Assembly: GCF_900103815.1 (NCBI RefSeq)
Contig: NZ_FNHZ01000008.1
Location: forward strand, 1-64,000
Direction of reading: 5' to 3'
Origin: Lachnospira pectinoschiza
Lineage (GTDB): Bacteria > Bacillota > Clostridia > Lachnospirales > Lachnospiraceae
Length of the DNA: 64,000 bases
Program-made: the position numbers and the translations under genes
The notes under the pieces: model-generated
Seen by the model: the letters and a program-made list of their open reading frames with translations, nothing else
The model's database searches: none
Told to the model about the DNA's origin: nothing
Part shown: positions 1 through 8,019 of the stretch, piece after piece
Numbering within the stretch: position 1 is the stretch's first letter
Layout: each line of letters opens with the position of its first letter

Positions 1-136
1 AGGTTAAGGTTTGGATAGAGAGTGAGAAATCACTGAACAATACGAGGGTTATTCTTTAAGGATAATCAAACGGATGGTATATTTAATGTGCAGTTTTGAA
101 AGAGCAATCTTTCAGGCATTATCGATAAGATAATAT
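1..136 (+). other. noncoding segment before the first tRNA array
   Basis: No gene is visible. The stretch carries small hairpins, for example AGTGA/TCACT around 21-34 and GGTTAT/GATAATC around 47-67. Its place directly ahead of a tRNA array, and its resemblance to spacer sequence seen after 23S rRNA in Lachnospiraceae, suggest the 3' spacer of an rRNA operon lying left of the window. No rRNA gene can be recognised in it, so this is a weak inference. Confidence 0.3.
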
Positions 137-208
137 TCCTCGATAGCTCAATGGTAGAGCACTCGGCTGTTAACCGAGTTGTTGTAGGTTCGAGCCCTAC
201 TCGGGGAG
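137..208 (+). tRNA. tRNA-Asn (GTT)
   Basis: Full cloverleaf: acceptor TCCTCGA pairs with TCGGGGA, the anticodon loop is CTGTTAA with anticodon GTT, and the T-arm is GGTTCGAGCC. CCA is not encoded. It is the first of eight tightly packed tRNA genes and is the tRNA that would receive Asn through the GatCAB route encoded later in the window. Confidence 0.95.
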
Positions 209-247
209 CTGTGATAGGAATATCACTATTTGTATGAATACAAATAA

Positions 248-319
248 GGCGCCATGGTCAAGCGGTTAAGACACCACCCTTTCACGGTGGTATCAGGGGT
301 TCAAATCCCCTTGGCGTCA
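248..319 (+). tRNA. tRNA-Glu (TTC)
   Basis: Acceptor GGCGCCA pairs with TGGCGTC. The anticodon stem is CCACC/GGTGG with loop CTTTCAC, giving anticodon TTC. CCA is not encoded. Second gene of the first tRNA array. Confidence 0.95.
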
Positions 320-348
320 TAGAGTAGAGCAAATGTGTAGATTTTCAT

Positions 349-420
349 GCCGACATGGCTCAATGGCAGAGCAGCTGATTTGTAATCAGCAGGTTGTTGG
401 TTCGACTCCGACTGTCGGCT
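349..420 (+). tRNA. tRNA-Thr (TGT)
   Basis: Acceptor GCCGACA pairs with TGTCGGC. The anticodon stem is GCTGA/TCAGC with loop TTTGTAA, giving anticodon TGT. CCA is not encoded. Third gene of the array. Confidence 0.95.
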
Positions 421-427
421 CTTATTT

Positions 428-501
428 GGACCTTTAGCTCAGTTGGTTAGAGCAACCGGCTCATAACCGGTCGGTCCTGGGTTCGAGTCCCCGAAGGTCC
501 A
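428..501 (+). tRNA. tRNA with CAT anticodon, probably tRNA-Ile2 (lysidine-modified)
   Basis: Acceptor GGACCTT pairs with AAGGTCC and the anticodon loop CTCATAA gives CAT. It is not an initiator, since position 1 is G paired with C. The acceptor has C4 and C5, as in TilS-modified tRNA-Ile2, and the body resembles the CAT-anticodon Ile tRNA of Bacillus. The other CAT tRNA at 54028-54101 fits elongator Met better. The Ile2 identity is inferred; automated tools may call it Met. Confidence 0.85.
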
Positions 502-534
502 TTTGTTCTACTCGTTTTTTTCAAAAATTATTAT

Positions 535-608
535 GGCCTGGTGGCTCAGCTGGTTAGAGCGCCGCCCTGTCACGGCGGAGGTCGTGGGTTCGAACCCCAT
601 CCGGGTCG
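535..608 (+). tRNA. tRNA-Asp (GTC)
   Basis: Acceptor GGCCTGG pairs with CCGGGTC. The anticodon stem is CCGCC/GGCGG with loop CTGTCAC, giving GTC. CCA is not encoded. Fifth gene of the array. Confidence 0.95.
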
Positions 609-648
609 TTTACAATTTAATATTGTAAAGTAAACAATGTTTACATAT

Positions 649-721
649 GGGGTCTTAGCTCAGCTGGGAGAGCATCTGCCTTACAAGCAGAGGGTCACAG
701 GTTCGAGCCCTGTAGGCCCCA
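649..721 (+). tRNA. tRNA-Val (TAC), copy 1
   Basis: Acceptor GGGGTCT pairs with AGGCCCC and the anticodon loop CTTACAA gives TAC. All 73 bases are identical to the tRNA gene at 53920-53992. CCA is not encoded. Confidence 0.95.
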
Positions 722-753
722 TTTAAGTCTTAAAAGGGCTAAAAACCACACAT

Positions 754-840
754 GCCGGTGTGGCGGAACTGGCAGACGCACAGGACTTAAAATCCTGCGG
801 GACTTATACTCCCATACGGGTTCGATTCCCGTTGCCGGCA
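754..840 (+). tRNA. tRNA-Leu (TAA)
   Basis: Class II tRNA with a long variable arm. Acceptor GCCGGTG pairs with TGCCGGC, the anticodon loop is CTTAAAA (TAA), and the variable arm lies around 798-816. CCA is not encoded. Confidence 0.95.
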
Positions 841-869
841 CTTAAACATCTTTGATGTTTACTTTATAT

Positions 870-943
870 GTACGTGTAGCTCAGCTGGATAGAGCGTCTG
901 GCTACGGACCAGAAGGTCGCGAGTTCGAATCTTGTCACGTACA
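870..943 (+). tRNA. tRNA-Arg (ACG)
   Basis: Acceptor GTACGTG pairs with CACGTAC. The anticodon loop CTACGGA gives ACG, expected to be read as inosine in the first position. It is the last gene of the first array and is followed at once by a terminator. Confidence 0.95.
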
Positions 944-946
944 TTG

Positions 947-978
947 ACCTTGCAAACTTTCTTTGCAAGGTTTTTTTA
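947..978 (+). terminator. terminator of the first tRNA array
   Basis: A 10-bp stem ACCTTGCAAA/TTTGCAAGGT with a 5-base loop is followed by a run of seven T, four bases after the tRNA-Arg 3' end. Confidence 0.9.
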
Positions 979-1109
979 TTATTATGAATTATACAAATTC
1001 TTACATTTTAATACAAATTCCAAACATAAACTAGTTAAGACCTAGAGCTATTAGCATGATTATACATGTTAGTAAAATCTAGATAATCTAGCATTGGACT
1101 TTAGTAAAA

Positions 1110-1138
1110 TTGACATTGAATTCCATAGGAATTAATAT
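1110..1138 (+). promoter_or_regulatory. likely sigma-A promoter of the THUMP methyltransferase gene
   Basis: TTGACA at 1110-1115 and TAATAT at 1133-1138 are separated by 17 bases. This is about 75 bases ahead of the first coding gene and after the tRNA terminator. Confidence 0.55.
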
Positions 1139-1211
1139 AAGTGTATGTGCATTTAAAAATAAAAGCACAGTGTATATGTATAATTCACTAAGAAATATTT
1201 TGGAGTAAGTT

Positions 1212-2363
1212 ATGAATACATTTGAATTGATTGCGCCATGTCACTTTGGACTTGAGGCGGTATTAAAAAGAGAAATATACGATTTAGGTTATGACATCTC
1301 AAAGGTTGAAGATGGTAAGGTAACCTTTATTGGCGATGCTGAAGCTATTGCTAGAGCTAATATTAATCTTAGAACAACTGAGAGAATTCTTCTTAAGGTA
1401 GGCCAGTTTAAGGCTACTACATTTACAGAATTATTCGATCAGACAAAGGAATTACCATGGGAAGAGTTTATTCCTAAGAATGGTAAATTCTGGGTAACAA
1501 AGGCTAATTCAGTTAACAGTAAGCTCTTTAGTAGCTCAGATATTCAGTCCATCGTTAAAAAGGCTATTGTAGACCGTTTAAAGGACAAATATAGCGTTAA
1601 TTGGTTTGATGAAGATGGCGAGAGCTATCCAATTAGAGTAACAATTATGAAGGACATGGTAACACTTGCATTAGATACAACAGGTGTTTCTCTTCATAAG
1701 AGAGGCTATCGTCCGGTTGCTGGTAAAGCTCCTATTTCAGAGACACTTGCAGCTGCGTTAATTATGTTAACTCCATGGAAGAAGGATAGAATTTTAGTTG
1801 ATCCATTCTGCGGTAGTGGTACATTTGCAATAGAAGCAGCTATGATGGCGGCTAATATTGCTCCCGGTGTAGAGAGAAACTTCCAGGCTGAGAAGTGGAC
1901 TAACTTCATTGATAAGTCCCTTTGGAAGGATGCTAGAGAAGAGGCAAGAGACCTTGAAGAATTAGATGTTGAGACTGAAATTCAGGCTTATGACATTGAT
2001 GAAGAGGTAATTAAGAAGGCGAGAATCAACGCTAAAAGAGCAGGCGTTGACCATTTGATACATTTTCAAAATCGAGGCGTGGAGGAGTTAAGCCACCACA
2101 AGAAGTACGGCTTTATCATTACTAATCCACCTTATGGCGAGCGATTAGAGGATAAGGAGACACTTCCTAAGATTTACTCTGATTTTGGACGTCAGGCAGC
2201 ATTACTCGATACTTGGTCAGTTTACATGATCACATCTTACGAGGATGCGCAGAAATATTATGGCAAGAAGGCAGATAAGAATAGAAAAATCTATAACGGT
2301 ATGTTAAAGACTTATTTTTACTCATATATCGGACCAAAGCCACCAAAAAAGACAGATAAATAA
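1212..2363 (+). CDS. THUMP-domain class I SAM-dependent RNA methyltransferase (RlmL/YpsC type)
   Basis: Predicted to methylate a guanine base (N2) in rRNA, using S-adenosylmethionine in the cytoplasm. The N-terminal 150 residues or so form the ferredoxin-like plus THUMP RNA-binding region. The C-terminal half is a Rossmann methyltransferase with motif I DPFCGSGT at residues 197-204 and the amino-methylating NPPYG motif at 305-309. At 383 residues it has the length of the YpsC family and lacks the second catalytic half of E. coli RlmL. The start follows a GGAG element. It precedes rdgB by about 120 bases, so co-transcription is possible. The exact target base cannot be told from the sequence. 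Confidence 0.9.
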   Translation: MNTFELIAPCHFGLEAVLKREIYDLGYDISKVEDGKVTFIGDAEAIARANINLRTTERILLKVGQFKATTFTELFDQTKELPWEEFIPKNGKFWVTKANSVNSKLFSSSDIQSIVKKAIVDRLKDKYSVNWFDEDGESYPIRVTIMKDMVTLALDTTGVSLHKRGYRPVAGKAPISETLAAALIMLTPWKKDRILVDPFCGSGTFAIEAAMMAANIAPGVERNFQAEKWTNFIDKSLWKDAREEARDLEELDVETEIQAYDIDEEVIKKARINAKRAGVDHLIHFQNRGVEELSHHKKYGFIITNPPYGERLEDKETLPKIYSDFGRQAALLDTWSVYMITSYEDAQKYYGKKADKNRKIYNGMLKTYFYSYIGPKPPKKTDK

Positions 2364-2485
2364 CTATAGTATGAGTATATTTACAATACTTGTATCATCT
2401 ATCTGACGAGTACAAAAAATAAATATCTTTCTGAGTGCAACTGCAAATAATAAATTGCACTCAAAATAAATTAGGGGAGGCAAAA

Positions 2486-3073
2486 ATGTCAGAAATTATA
2501 TTAGCTTCTAACAACAAAGATAAGGTAAAAGAAGTAAAGCAGATTCTATGCGACTACGACATCGTTTCACTTAAAGATGCCGGAATTGATGTGGATGTTG
2601 AGGAAAATGGCACTACATTTGAAGAAAACGCACTTATAAAGGCAAGAGCTATTGCTAAGATTACAGGAAAGATGACAATGGCAGATGACTCTGGACTTGA
2701 AATTGACTATTTAGATAAGGCTCCAGGAGTATATTCAGCAAGATTTATGGGCCATGACACAAGTTATGACATTAAAAATAAGGCTTTAATTGAGAAGTTA
2801 GAGGGCGTTGAAGGACAGGATAGATCATGCCGTTTCGTATGCGCTATTGCAGTAGTTTTCCCAGACGGTAGAGAATTAGTAAAGAGAGGCACAATGGAAG
2901 GCCTTTTAGCTAAGGAAATATCAGGGGAGAATGGATTTGGTTATGATCCAATCGTATTTTTACCAGAATATGGTAAGACATCAGCTTCTCTAAGCCCAGA
3001 GGAGAAGAACAAGATCAGTCACAGAGGTAAGGCATTAGCACTAATTAAAGAGGAGCTTAAGAATTATGCATAG
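2486..3073 (+). CDS. rdgB: XTP/dITP diphosphatase (Ham1/RdgB family)
   Basis: Hydrolyses non-canonical purine triphosphates such as dITP and XTP to the monophosphate and pyrophosphate, keeping them out of DNA and RNA. The N-terminal signature LASNNKDKVKE binds substrate phosphates. Later motifs TFEENALIKA, ADDSGLEID and GENGFGYDP are typical of the family. The start at 2486 follows a strong AGGGGAGG site; an upstream in-frame ATG at 2435 would add 17 residues without a good site. At 195 residues it has normal length. Its end overlaps the next gene by 8 bases, which implies translational coupling. An 8-bp stem (2433-2440 with 2455-2462) lies just upstream. Confidence 0.93.
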   Translation: MSEIILASNNKDKVKEVKQILCDYDIVSLKDAGIDVDVEENGTTFEENALIKARAIAKITGKMTMADDSGLEIDYLDKAPGVYSARFMGHDTSYDIKNKALIEKLEGVEGQDRSCRFVCAIAVVFPDGRELVKRGTMEGLLAKEISGENGFGYDPIVFLPEYGKTSASLSPEEKNKISHRGKALALIKEELKNYA

Positions 3074-3557
3074 AATTATGATTGTAAGTGATACTCATCG
3101 AAAAGAGGCTAATTTAGCCCAGGCGCTTCATAATGAGGGTCAAATCGATAAGTTGATACATTTAGGGGATTTTGAAGGCGAAGAGGACGTTATAGAGGCT
3201 ATGGCAGGCTGCGAGACTATCATGGTGCCAGGAAATAACGATTTTAGTTCTAATATGCCTGCAGAACAGGAAATAACTATTGCTGGCAAGAAGATTTTAC
3301 TTACACATGGACACTATTATTATGTTTCTCTTGATTTGCAGACTCTAAGAGAGGAATGTAAGGCTAGAGATATAGATATTGTCATGTTTGGACATACTCA
3401 TAGACCACTTATCCAGGAGGAGAAGGATATTACCTTTATTAACCCTGGAAGTATTAGTTATCCTCGTCAAGAGAGCAGAAAATGCACCTATATTATGATG
3501 GAATTCGAAGATTTTGAAAAAAATTGCAAAATAGACTTTACAATTAAGGAAATATAG
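3066..3557 (+). CDS. yfcE: YfcE/MJ0936-type metallophosphoesterase
   Basis: A small calcineurin-like phosphodiesterase of unknown physiological substrate. The metal-binding motifs appear in order: VSDTHR near residue 8, LGDFEG near 34, PGNND near 57, LTHGH near 79 and FGHTHRP near 103. Length 163 residues matches the YfcE/Vps29-like family. The start at 3066 lies inside the end of rdgB; a second ATG at 3078 in the same frame (MIVSDTH) is an alternative. The rdgB-yfcE pairing is common in Firmicutes and suggests one operon. Confidence 0.9.
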   Translation: MHRIMIVSDTHRKEANLAQALHNEGQIDKLIHLGDFEGEEDVIEAMAGCETIMVPGNNDFSSNMPAEQEITIAGKKILLTHGHYYYVSLDLQTLREECKARDIDIVMFGHTHRPLIQEEKDITFINPGSISYPRQESRKCTYIMMEFEDFEKNCKIDFTIKEI

Positions 3558-3569
3558 TGTATAGTTAGT

Positions 3570-3632
3570 AACTGTTGTGACTGCCACGACAAAGCGGCCG
3601 GGAGGCAAGCATCTGGTATAGTTACAACAGTT
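3570..3632. repeat. 13-bp imperfect inverted repeat after yfcE
   Basis: AACTGTTGTGACT at 3570-3582 is matched by its near-complement at 3620-3632 (12 of 13 pairs), enclosing a GC-rich segment. No T run follows, so it is not a standard terminator. It lies between the yfcE stop and the next tRNA promoter. Confidence 0.5.
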
Positions 3633-3707
3633 TGAGAATACAGATTCCATCAGTGTTTGAAGGCAATCGAGCTTCTCAAAAAGAGTTGAAAAAAGTCAAA
3701 AAAACAC

Positions 3708-3736
3708 TTGACAATAACAACTCACTGATGTAAAAT
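3708..3736 (+). promoter_or_regulatory. promoter of the second tRNA array
   Basis: A perfect TTGACA at 3708-3713, a 17-base spacer and TAAAAT at 3731-3736, located 44 bases before tRNA-Pro. Confidence 0.8.
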
Positions 3737-3779
3737 ACATCTTGTTGTTGCGACACATCAACAACAAAGACAAACACCT

Positions 3780-3854
3780 CGGGGTGTGGCTCAGCTTGGC
3801 TAGAGCGCTTGATTTGGGATCAAGAGGTCGCAGGTTCGAATCCTGTCACCCCGA
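3780..3854 (+). tRNA. tRNA-Pro (TGG)
   Basis: Acceptor CGGGGTG pairs with CACCCCG and the anticodon loop TTTGGGA gives TGG. CCA is not encoded. First gene of the six-tRNA array. Confidence 0.95.
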
Positions 3855-3872
3855 CTTACAACTAAATAATCT

Positions 3873-3943
3873 GCGGGTGTAGTTCAATGGTAGAACACTA
3901 GCCTTCCAAGCTAGATACGTGGGTTCGATTCCCATCACCCGCT
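3873..3943 (+). tRNA. tRNA-Gly (TCC)
   Basis: Acceptor GCGGGTG pairs with CACCCGC and the anticodon loop CTTCCAA gives TCC. CCA is not encoded. Confidence 0.95.
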
Positions 3944-3947
3944 TCGT

Positions 3948-4021
<74 letters not shown>

Positions 4022-4033
4022 CTATTTTTTTAT

Positions 4034-4108
4034 GGTGGGTATAGCACAGCTGGTCAGCGCGTCAGATTGTGGCTCTGAAGGTCCAGGGTTCGAATCCCTG
4101 TACCCACC
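4034..4108 (+). tRNA. tRNA-His (GTG)
   Basis: The anticodon loop TTGTGGC gives GTG. The acceptor GTGGGTA/TACCCAC is extended by a G at -1 facing C73, the hallmark of tRNA-His; this extra G is included in the coordinates. Confidence 0.95.
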
Positions 4109-4162
4109 CTTTTTTTATTTAAGGGACTTGATAACGCTTGTTATTTCGGGGGATTATTTAGT

Positions 4163-4191
4163 TTGACGATATACGCGGAAGCGGATGATAT
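4163..4191 (+). promoter_or_regulatory. possible internal promoter for tRNA-Gln and tRNA-Lys
   Basis: TTGACG at 4163-4168 with a TGATAT-like -10 at 4186-4191 after 17 bases. It lies in the longest gap of the array, between tRNA-His and tRNA-Gln. The -10 is weak. Confidence 0.4.
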
Positions 4192-4217
4192 ATACTAAAC
4201 TGATTATTCAGTTATAT

Positions 4218-4289
4218 TGGGCTATCGCCAAGCGGTAAGGCACAGGGTTTTGATCCCTGCATTCGCTGGTTCGAATCCAGCTAGCCCAG
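4218..4289 (+). tRNA. tRNA-Gln (TTG)
   Basis: Acceptor TGGGCTA pairs with TAGCCCA and the anticodon loop TTTTGAT gives TTG. CCA is not encoded. Confidence 0.95.
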
Positions 4290-4319
4290 TTGGATTAGCG
4301 ATAATCCTGAAATCACTTT

Positions 4320-4392
4320 GGGTTCATAGCTCAGTTGGTAGAGCACTAGACTTTTAATCTAGGTGTCGCGGGTTCGATCCCCGCTGGACTCA
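4320..4392 (+). tRNA. tRNA-Lys (TTT)
   Basis: Acceptor GGGTTCA pairs with TGGACTC and the anticodon loop CTTTTAA gives TTT. Last gene of the second array. CCA is not encoded. Confidence 0.95.
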
Positions 4393-4399
4393 TATTTAA

Positions 4400-4430
4400 A
4401 GCCAGAAGATTTAATCTTCTGGCTTTTTTG
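4400..4430 (+). terminator. terminator of the second tRNA array
   Basis: Stem AGCCAGAAGAT/ATCTTCTGGCT with a very short loop, followed by six T. Confidence 0.9.
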
Positions 4431-4583
4431 TTACCCTTTTTTAAAGACACATCAGTTAACATATCATTTATTTAAATGTCAATTTACCTACACTTTTCTT
4501 GCTTTTATAAGAGTACACATTTCCATTATTCTAATCTATGTTGTATAATATCAATTGAGTAAAAAATTTCGGAGGAAGACTCG

Positions 4584-5417
4584 ATGAGCGAAGAATACAG
4601 AAATGAAACAAATAACGCTAAGTCTATTAGCGACTTAAAGCCACCAGTTAAGGAAGAGCCAAAGAAGGCTAACAATTATGATGGTGTTAAGAAAGTAATT
4701 GCAGTAGTTAGTGGTAAGGGTGGCGTTGGTAAGTCCCTTGTTACTTCTATGCTTTCAGTAAAGTCAAGACAGGCTGGCTTAAGCACAGCTATTTTAGATG
4801 CTGATATTACAGGCCCTTCAATTCCAAGATCTTTTGGTGTTAAGGATAGAGCTATGACAGATGAGGCTGGTACAGTTATTTACCCAGCTATTACAAGTAC
4901 AGGTATTAAGATGATGTCTCTTAACCTTTTAATGGATAATGAGACAGATCCAGTTATTTGGAGAGGTCCAGTTATTGCTAATGCAGTAAAGCAGTTCTGG
5001 GAAGAGGTTTTATGGGAAGACGTTGACTTAATGTTTGTGGATTGTCCTCCAGGAACAGGTGACGTTCCACTTACAATTTTCCAGACATTACCAGTTGCAG
5101 GTATCGTAGTTGTTACATCACCTCAGGATTTAGTTTCTATGATTGTTGAGAAGGCTGTTAAGATGGCTAAGATGATGAAGGTTCCAGTGCTTGGTATTGT
5201 TGAAAATATGTCATATTTTGAATGCCCTGACTGCGGCAAGAAGCATTACATCTATGGTGAAAGCCATATCGATGAAATCGCAAAGGATCTTGATATTAAG
5301 ACAGTTGCAAAGCTTCCAATTAAGCCAGAAGTTGCAGCAATGGTTGATTCAGGTAGAGCAGAAGATATTGATGTATCTGCCCTTGATGATATTTTCGAGG
5401 CAATTAAAGAAGCATAA
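4584..5417 (+). CDS. Mrp/NBP35-family P-loop ATPase, putative Fe-S cluster carrier
   Basis: Predicted scaffold or carrier that delivers iron-sulfur clusters to apoproteins in an ATP-dependent way. A 35-residue polar N-terminal extension precedes the deviant Walker A motif GKGGVGKS at residues 44-51. Further motifs are DADITGPSIP, the switch region VDCPPGTGD, and a CPDC pair (C214, C217) that in this family ligates a bridging cluster between two subunits. Its 277 residues are normal. The start has a GGAGGAAG site. It appears monocistronic, between the tRNA terminator and a weakly spaced glycosyltransferase gene. Which client proteins it serves cannot be told. Confidence 0.9.
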   Translation: MSEEYRNETNNAKSISDLKPPVKEEPKKANNYDGVKKVIAVVSGKGGVGKSLVTSMLSVKSRQAGLSTAILDADITGPSIPRSFGVKDRAMTDEAGTVIYPAITSTGIKMMSLNLLMDNETDPVIWRGPVIANAVKQFWEEVLWEDVDLMFVDCPPGTGDVPLTIFQTLPVAGIVVVTSPQDLVSMIVEKAVKMAKMMKVPVLGIVENMSYFECPDCGKKHYIYGESHIDEIAKDLDIKTVAKLPIKPEVAAMVDSGRAEDIDVSALDDIFEAIKEA

Positions 5418-5524
5418 AAATTAGAAAGAATCTAAATAGAAAAATGTAATTATAGATTATCTAAATATAGATAATTTAATTAGTTATATACATAAGCATG
5501 TAATTAGTGATTTTGGGGGATAGC

Positions 5525-6853
5525 ATGAAATTAATTATGTTTATGGGTGGAGTTGAAACTCTAGAATATTTTTCAATGGAGATAGCAAGATATTTAGAAG
5601 AAAAAGGCTATGAAATCTTTTGGTATAATCTTTTGGTCGGAGCAAGCGAAGTCTCTAGGCTAAAGGGATTTTTTGATGCCAATAAAAGTGAGGATTTCAT
5701 AGCCTTTACTTTTAATCATGAGGGAATTGCTGGGGAAGAAGGCTTGTATTTTCTTGATAGTGAATCGGTGGAGGATACTGAAACTGTGTGTGGGAAAGTA
5801 GATTGTAAGAACGGCTTAAACAGCCCGAAGCTAGTTTCAACCACTAAGCTAACTAATATCTGGGATAATTACCATGTTAAGGTTATTAACATGGTGGTAG
5901 ATCACCCACTTTACTATCACAAGTATCATAAGTACTTACCAAAGAACTATCATCAGATAAATATTGATAAAAATCATTTTGAATATATGCGACATTTTTA
6001 TCCTGAAATTAAGAATGTTAGTTTTCTTATGACGGCAGGAATGGAGCTAAATAAAGATAGGGATATTTTGCCGGATAGGCCTTATTTATTCATGGATGAG
6101 AGAAAATATGACATTGTCTTTACAGGCAACTTCACTCCGAAATACATATTGCAAAAGTCTATTGAAAAAATGGGACAAGACTACATAGACTTTTACGAGA
6201 GTGTTCTAACGAGAATGATAAAGGAACCAAAAGAAACAATTGAAAAAATCGGACAAGAGGCCTTAATTAAGGATATAGAAGGCATAACAGAGGCAGAGAT
6301 AAGAGAGGCTATGCAGACTATGTCCTATGTGGATTTGGCGGTGCGTTTTCACTATAGGGAGCTAATGATACGGGCGCTAACAGACCTTGGTTTTAGGCTT
6401 ACAGTTGTGGGGGAGGGCTTTGAGTATATGAAGCTAAAGCATCCTGAGAATTTAAACATGCTTGGCGGTGGTAATACGAAGAAGTGTCTTGATAGCATAA
6501 GTCAGGCAAAGATTTCCCTAAATGTCATGCCTTGGTTTAAGGCGGGGGCTCATGATAGGATTTTTACATCTATGCTTAATGGGGCAGTGCTACTTACAGA
6601 TAGCAGCACATTTTTAGATAAGGAAATTCTAACGGAGGAGAACTGCATAAGATATAGCCTTGAGCTTTTAAGAGACTATGAGGCATCAGGCTTTGATTTA
6701 GGCCTAATAGAGGATTTTGGGTCGAAATTAAGGAATTTGCTAGAGGATAAGGAAAAGCTTTCTAAAATGGCAAATAGCGCCTACATTTTTGCAAAAAACG
6801 GACACACATGGGAAGATAGAGCAAAGATAATAGAAAAGCTTTTTTTCACTTGA
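5525..6853 (+). CDS. CgeB-like glycosyltransferase family protein
   Basis: A putative cytoplasmic glycosyltransferase of unknown donor and acceptor. The C-terminal third, around the stretch ISLNVMPWFKAGAHDR and NGAVLLTDSS, matches the Glyco_trans_1_2 (CgeB-type) fold with its nucleotide-sugar binding loop. The N-terminal half is divergent and has no signal peptide or membrane segment. The ATG at 5525 follows a run of five G; a GTG 18 bases upstream opens the same frame but lacks a ribosome site. The stop codon overlaps the -35 box of the following tRNA-Leu promoter. No neighbouring sugar genes reveal its pathway. Confidence 0.7.
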   Translation: MKLIMFMGGVETLEYFSMEIARYLEEKGYEIFWYNLLVGASEVSRLKGFFDANKSEDFIAFTFNHEGIAGEEGLYFLDSESVEDTETVCGKVDCKNGLNSPKLVSTTKLTNIWDNYHVKVINMVVDHPLYYHKYHKYLPKNYHQINIDKNHFEYMRHFYPEIKNVSFLMTAGMELNKDRDILPDRPYLFMDERKYDIVFTGNFTPKYILQKSIEKMGQDYIDFYESVLTRMIKEPKETIEKIGQEALIKDIEGITEAEIREAMQTMSYVDLAVRFHYRELMIRALTDLGFRLTVVGEGFEYMKLKHPENLNMLGGGNTKKCLDSISQAKISLNVMPWFKAGAHDRIFTSMLNGAVLLTDSSTFLDKEILTEENCIRYSLELLRDYEASGFDLGLIEDFGSKLRNLLEDKEKLSKMANSAYIFAKNGHTWEDRAKIIEKLFFT

Positions 6854-6878
6854 CGTACGCTTAAAAACATGATAATAT
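6850..6878 (+). promoter_or_regulatory. promoter of tRNA-Leu (TAG), overlapping the upstream stop codon
   Basis: TTGACG at 6850-6855 includes the TGA stop codon of the glycosyltransferase gene. TAATAT follows at 6873-6878 after 17 bases, and the tRNA begins 12 bases later. Confidence 0.75.
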
Positions 6879-6889
6879 ATTGAATGTTC

Positions 6890-6971
6890 GCGGATATGGC
6901 GGAACTGGCAGACGCGCTAGATTTAGGTTCTAGTGGGGTACCCCGTGCAGGTTCGATTCCTGTTATCCGCA
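6890..6971 (+). tRNA. tRNA-Leu (TAG)
   Basis: Class II tRNA. Acceptor GCGGATA pairs with TATCCGC, the anticodon loop TTTAGGT gives TAG, and the variable arm is GTGGGGTACCCCGT-like. It is a single gene with its own promoter and terminator. Confidence 0.95.
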
Positions 6972-6978
6972 TAGATTT

Positions 6979-7010
6979 AAGAGAGTCTTTTAAAGGCTCT
7001 CTTTTTGTTT
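6979..7010 (+). terminator. terminator of tRNA-Leu (TAG)
   Basis: Stem AAGAGAGTCTTT/AAAGGCTCTCTT followed by a T-rich tract. Confidence 0.85.
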
Positions 7011-7131
7011 TACTTAAGAATCTAGACTTGGCTTTATTGAAAATAATAGGGACTTTGTTTATAATTAAACAATGTCCCAATATATCGATGAACATTGGAA
7101 ATAAAAAGATGATTTGAATTGGAGGTTTAAT

Positions 7132-8016
7132 ATGGAGTTTTTTATAGAAAATGATGAATTAAAGCTTACAGTTAATTCAAAGGGCTGTGAGATTAAATCA
7201 GTTAAGTCTGTTAAGACAGGGGAAGAATATATGTGGTCGGCTAATCCAGAGGCTTGGAAGAGAACTGCCCCAATACTTTTCCCTATTGTAGGTAAATATG
7301 CTGATAATGAAAGCATTTACGAGGGCAAGACTTATACTATGACTCAGCACGGTTTTGCAAGAGATAAGGAATTTACACTTGTGGAAAATGCTAATCAGAA
7401 GCTTGTAATGAAGTTAGAGTCGAATGAGGAAACTAAGGCTAAGTATCCTTTTGATTTTGAGCTTTATGTGGAATATGATTTGTGTGAAAATGCAGTTACA
7501 AAGAAGATTAAGGTTGTAAATAAGGATACTAAGACAATGTATTTTAGCCTTGGTGGTCACCCAGCTTTTGTTTGCCCAGAATTAAAGGAATCTCAGGCAG
7601 GGGTGAAGATTTGTTTTGAGAAGATAGCAGATGAAACTAAGGGAATTAGCTATAAGTTATTAAGCGAGAATGGCTTATTAGTTGACGAGGAATATAAGCT
7701 TCCTTTAAATGAGAATAGGGAATTTGAAATTGATAAGACTTTCTTTGATAAGGATGCTTTAATCCTTGAGAATAAGCAGGCTAGCAAGATTTCTCTTGAT
7801 TATAAGGGCAGAAAGTACGTAACCGTAGAGTTTGATGCCCCAGTATTTGGCCTATGGTCAGCAGCAAAGAAAGACGTTCCATTTATTTGTATTGAGCCTT
7901 GGTATGGTAGAACAGATAAAGAAGGCTTTAATAAAGACTTAACTAAGCGTGAATGGGGCAATGAACTCGCAGTAGGACAGGAGTTTAATGCAAGCTATAA
8001 AGTAAACTTTAATTAG
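7132..8016 (+). CDS. aldose 1-epimerase family protein (LacX-like galactose mutarotase fold)
   Basis: Likely interconverts alpha and beta anomers of a hexose, or acts on a sugar phosphate, in the cytoplasm. The sequence shows the mutarotase beta-sandwich signatures ILFPIVGKY, QHGFARDKEF and, in the middle, LGGHPAF with the conserved His, plus FICIEPWYGRTD near the C-terminus. At 294 residues it matches the LacX subgroup. The ATG at 7132 follows TTGGAGG; the in-frame TTG at 7114 is less likely. It converges on the MFS gene with only three bases between the stop codons, so transcripts may overlap. The substrate is unknown. Confidence 0.85.
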   Translation: MEFFIENDELKLTVNSKGCEIKSVKSVKTGEEYMWSANPEAWKRTAPILFPIVGKYADNESIYEGKTYTMTQHGFARDKEFTLVENANQKLVMKLESNEETKAKYPFDFELYVEYDLCENAVTKKIKVVNKDTKTMYFSLGGHPAFVCPELKESQAGVKICFEKIADETKGISYKLLSENGLLVDEEYKLPLNENREFEIDKTFFDKDALILENKQASKISLDYKGRKYVTVEFDAPVFGLWSAAKKDVPFICIEPWYGRTDKEGFNKDLTKREWGNELAVGQEFNASYKVNFN

Positions 8017-8019
8017 AGT

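Noticed and set aside
4363..4548. Open frame overlapping the end of tRNA-Lys and its terminator
   Set aside because: It runs through a tRNA and a terminator hairpin and resembles no protein.
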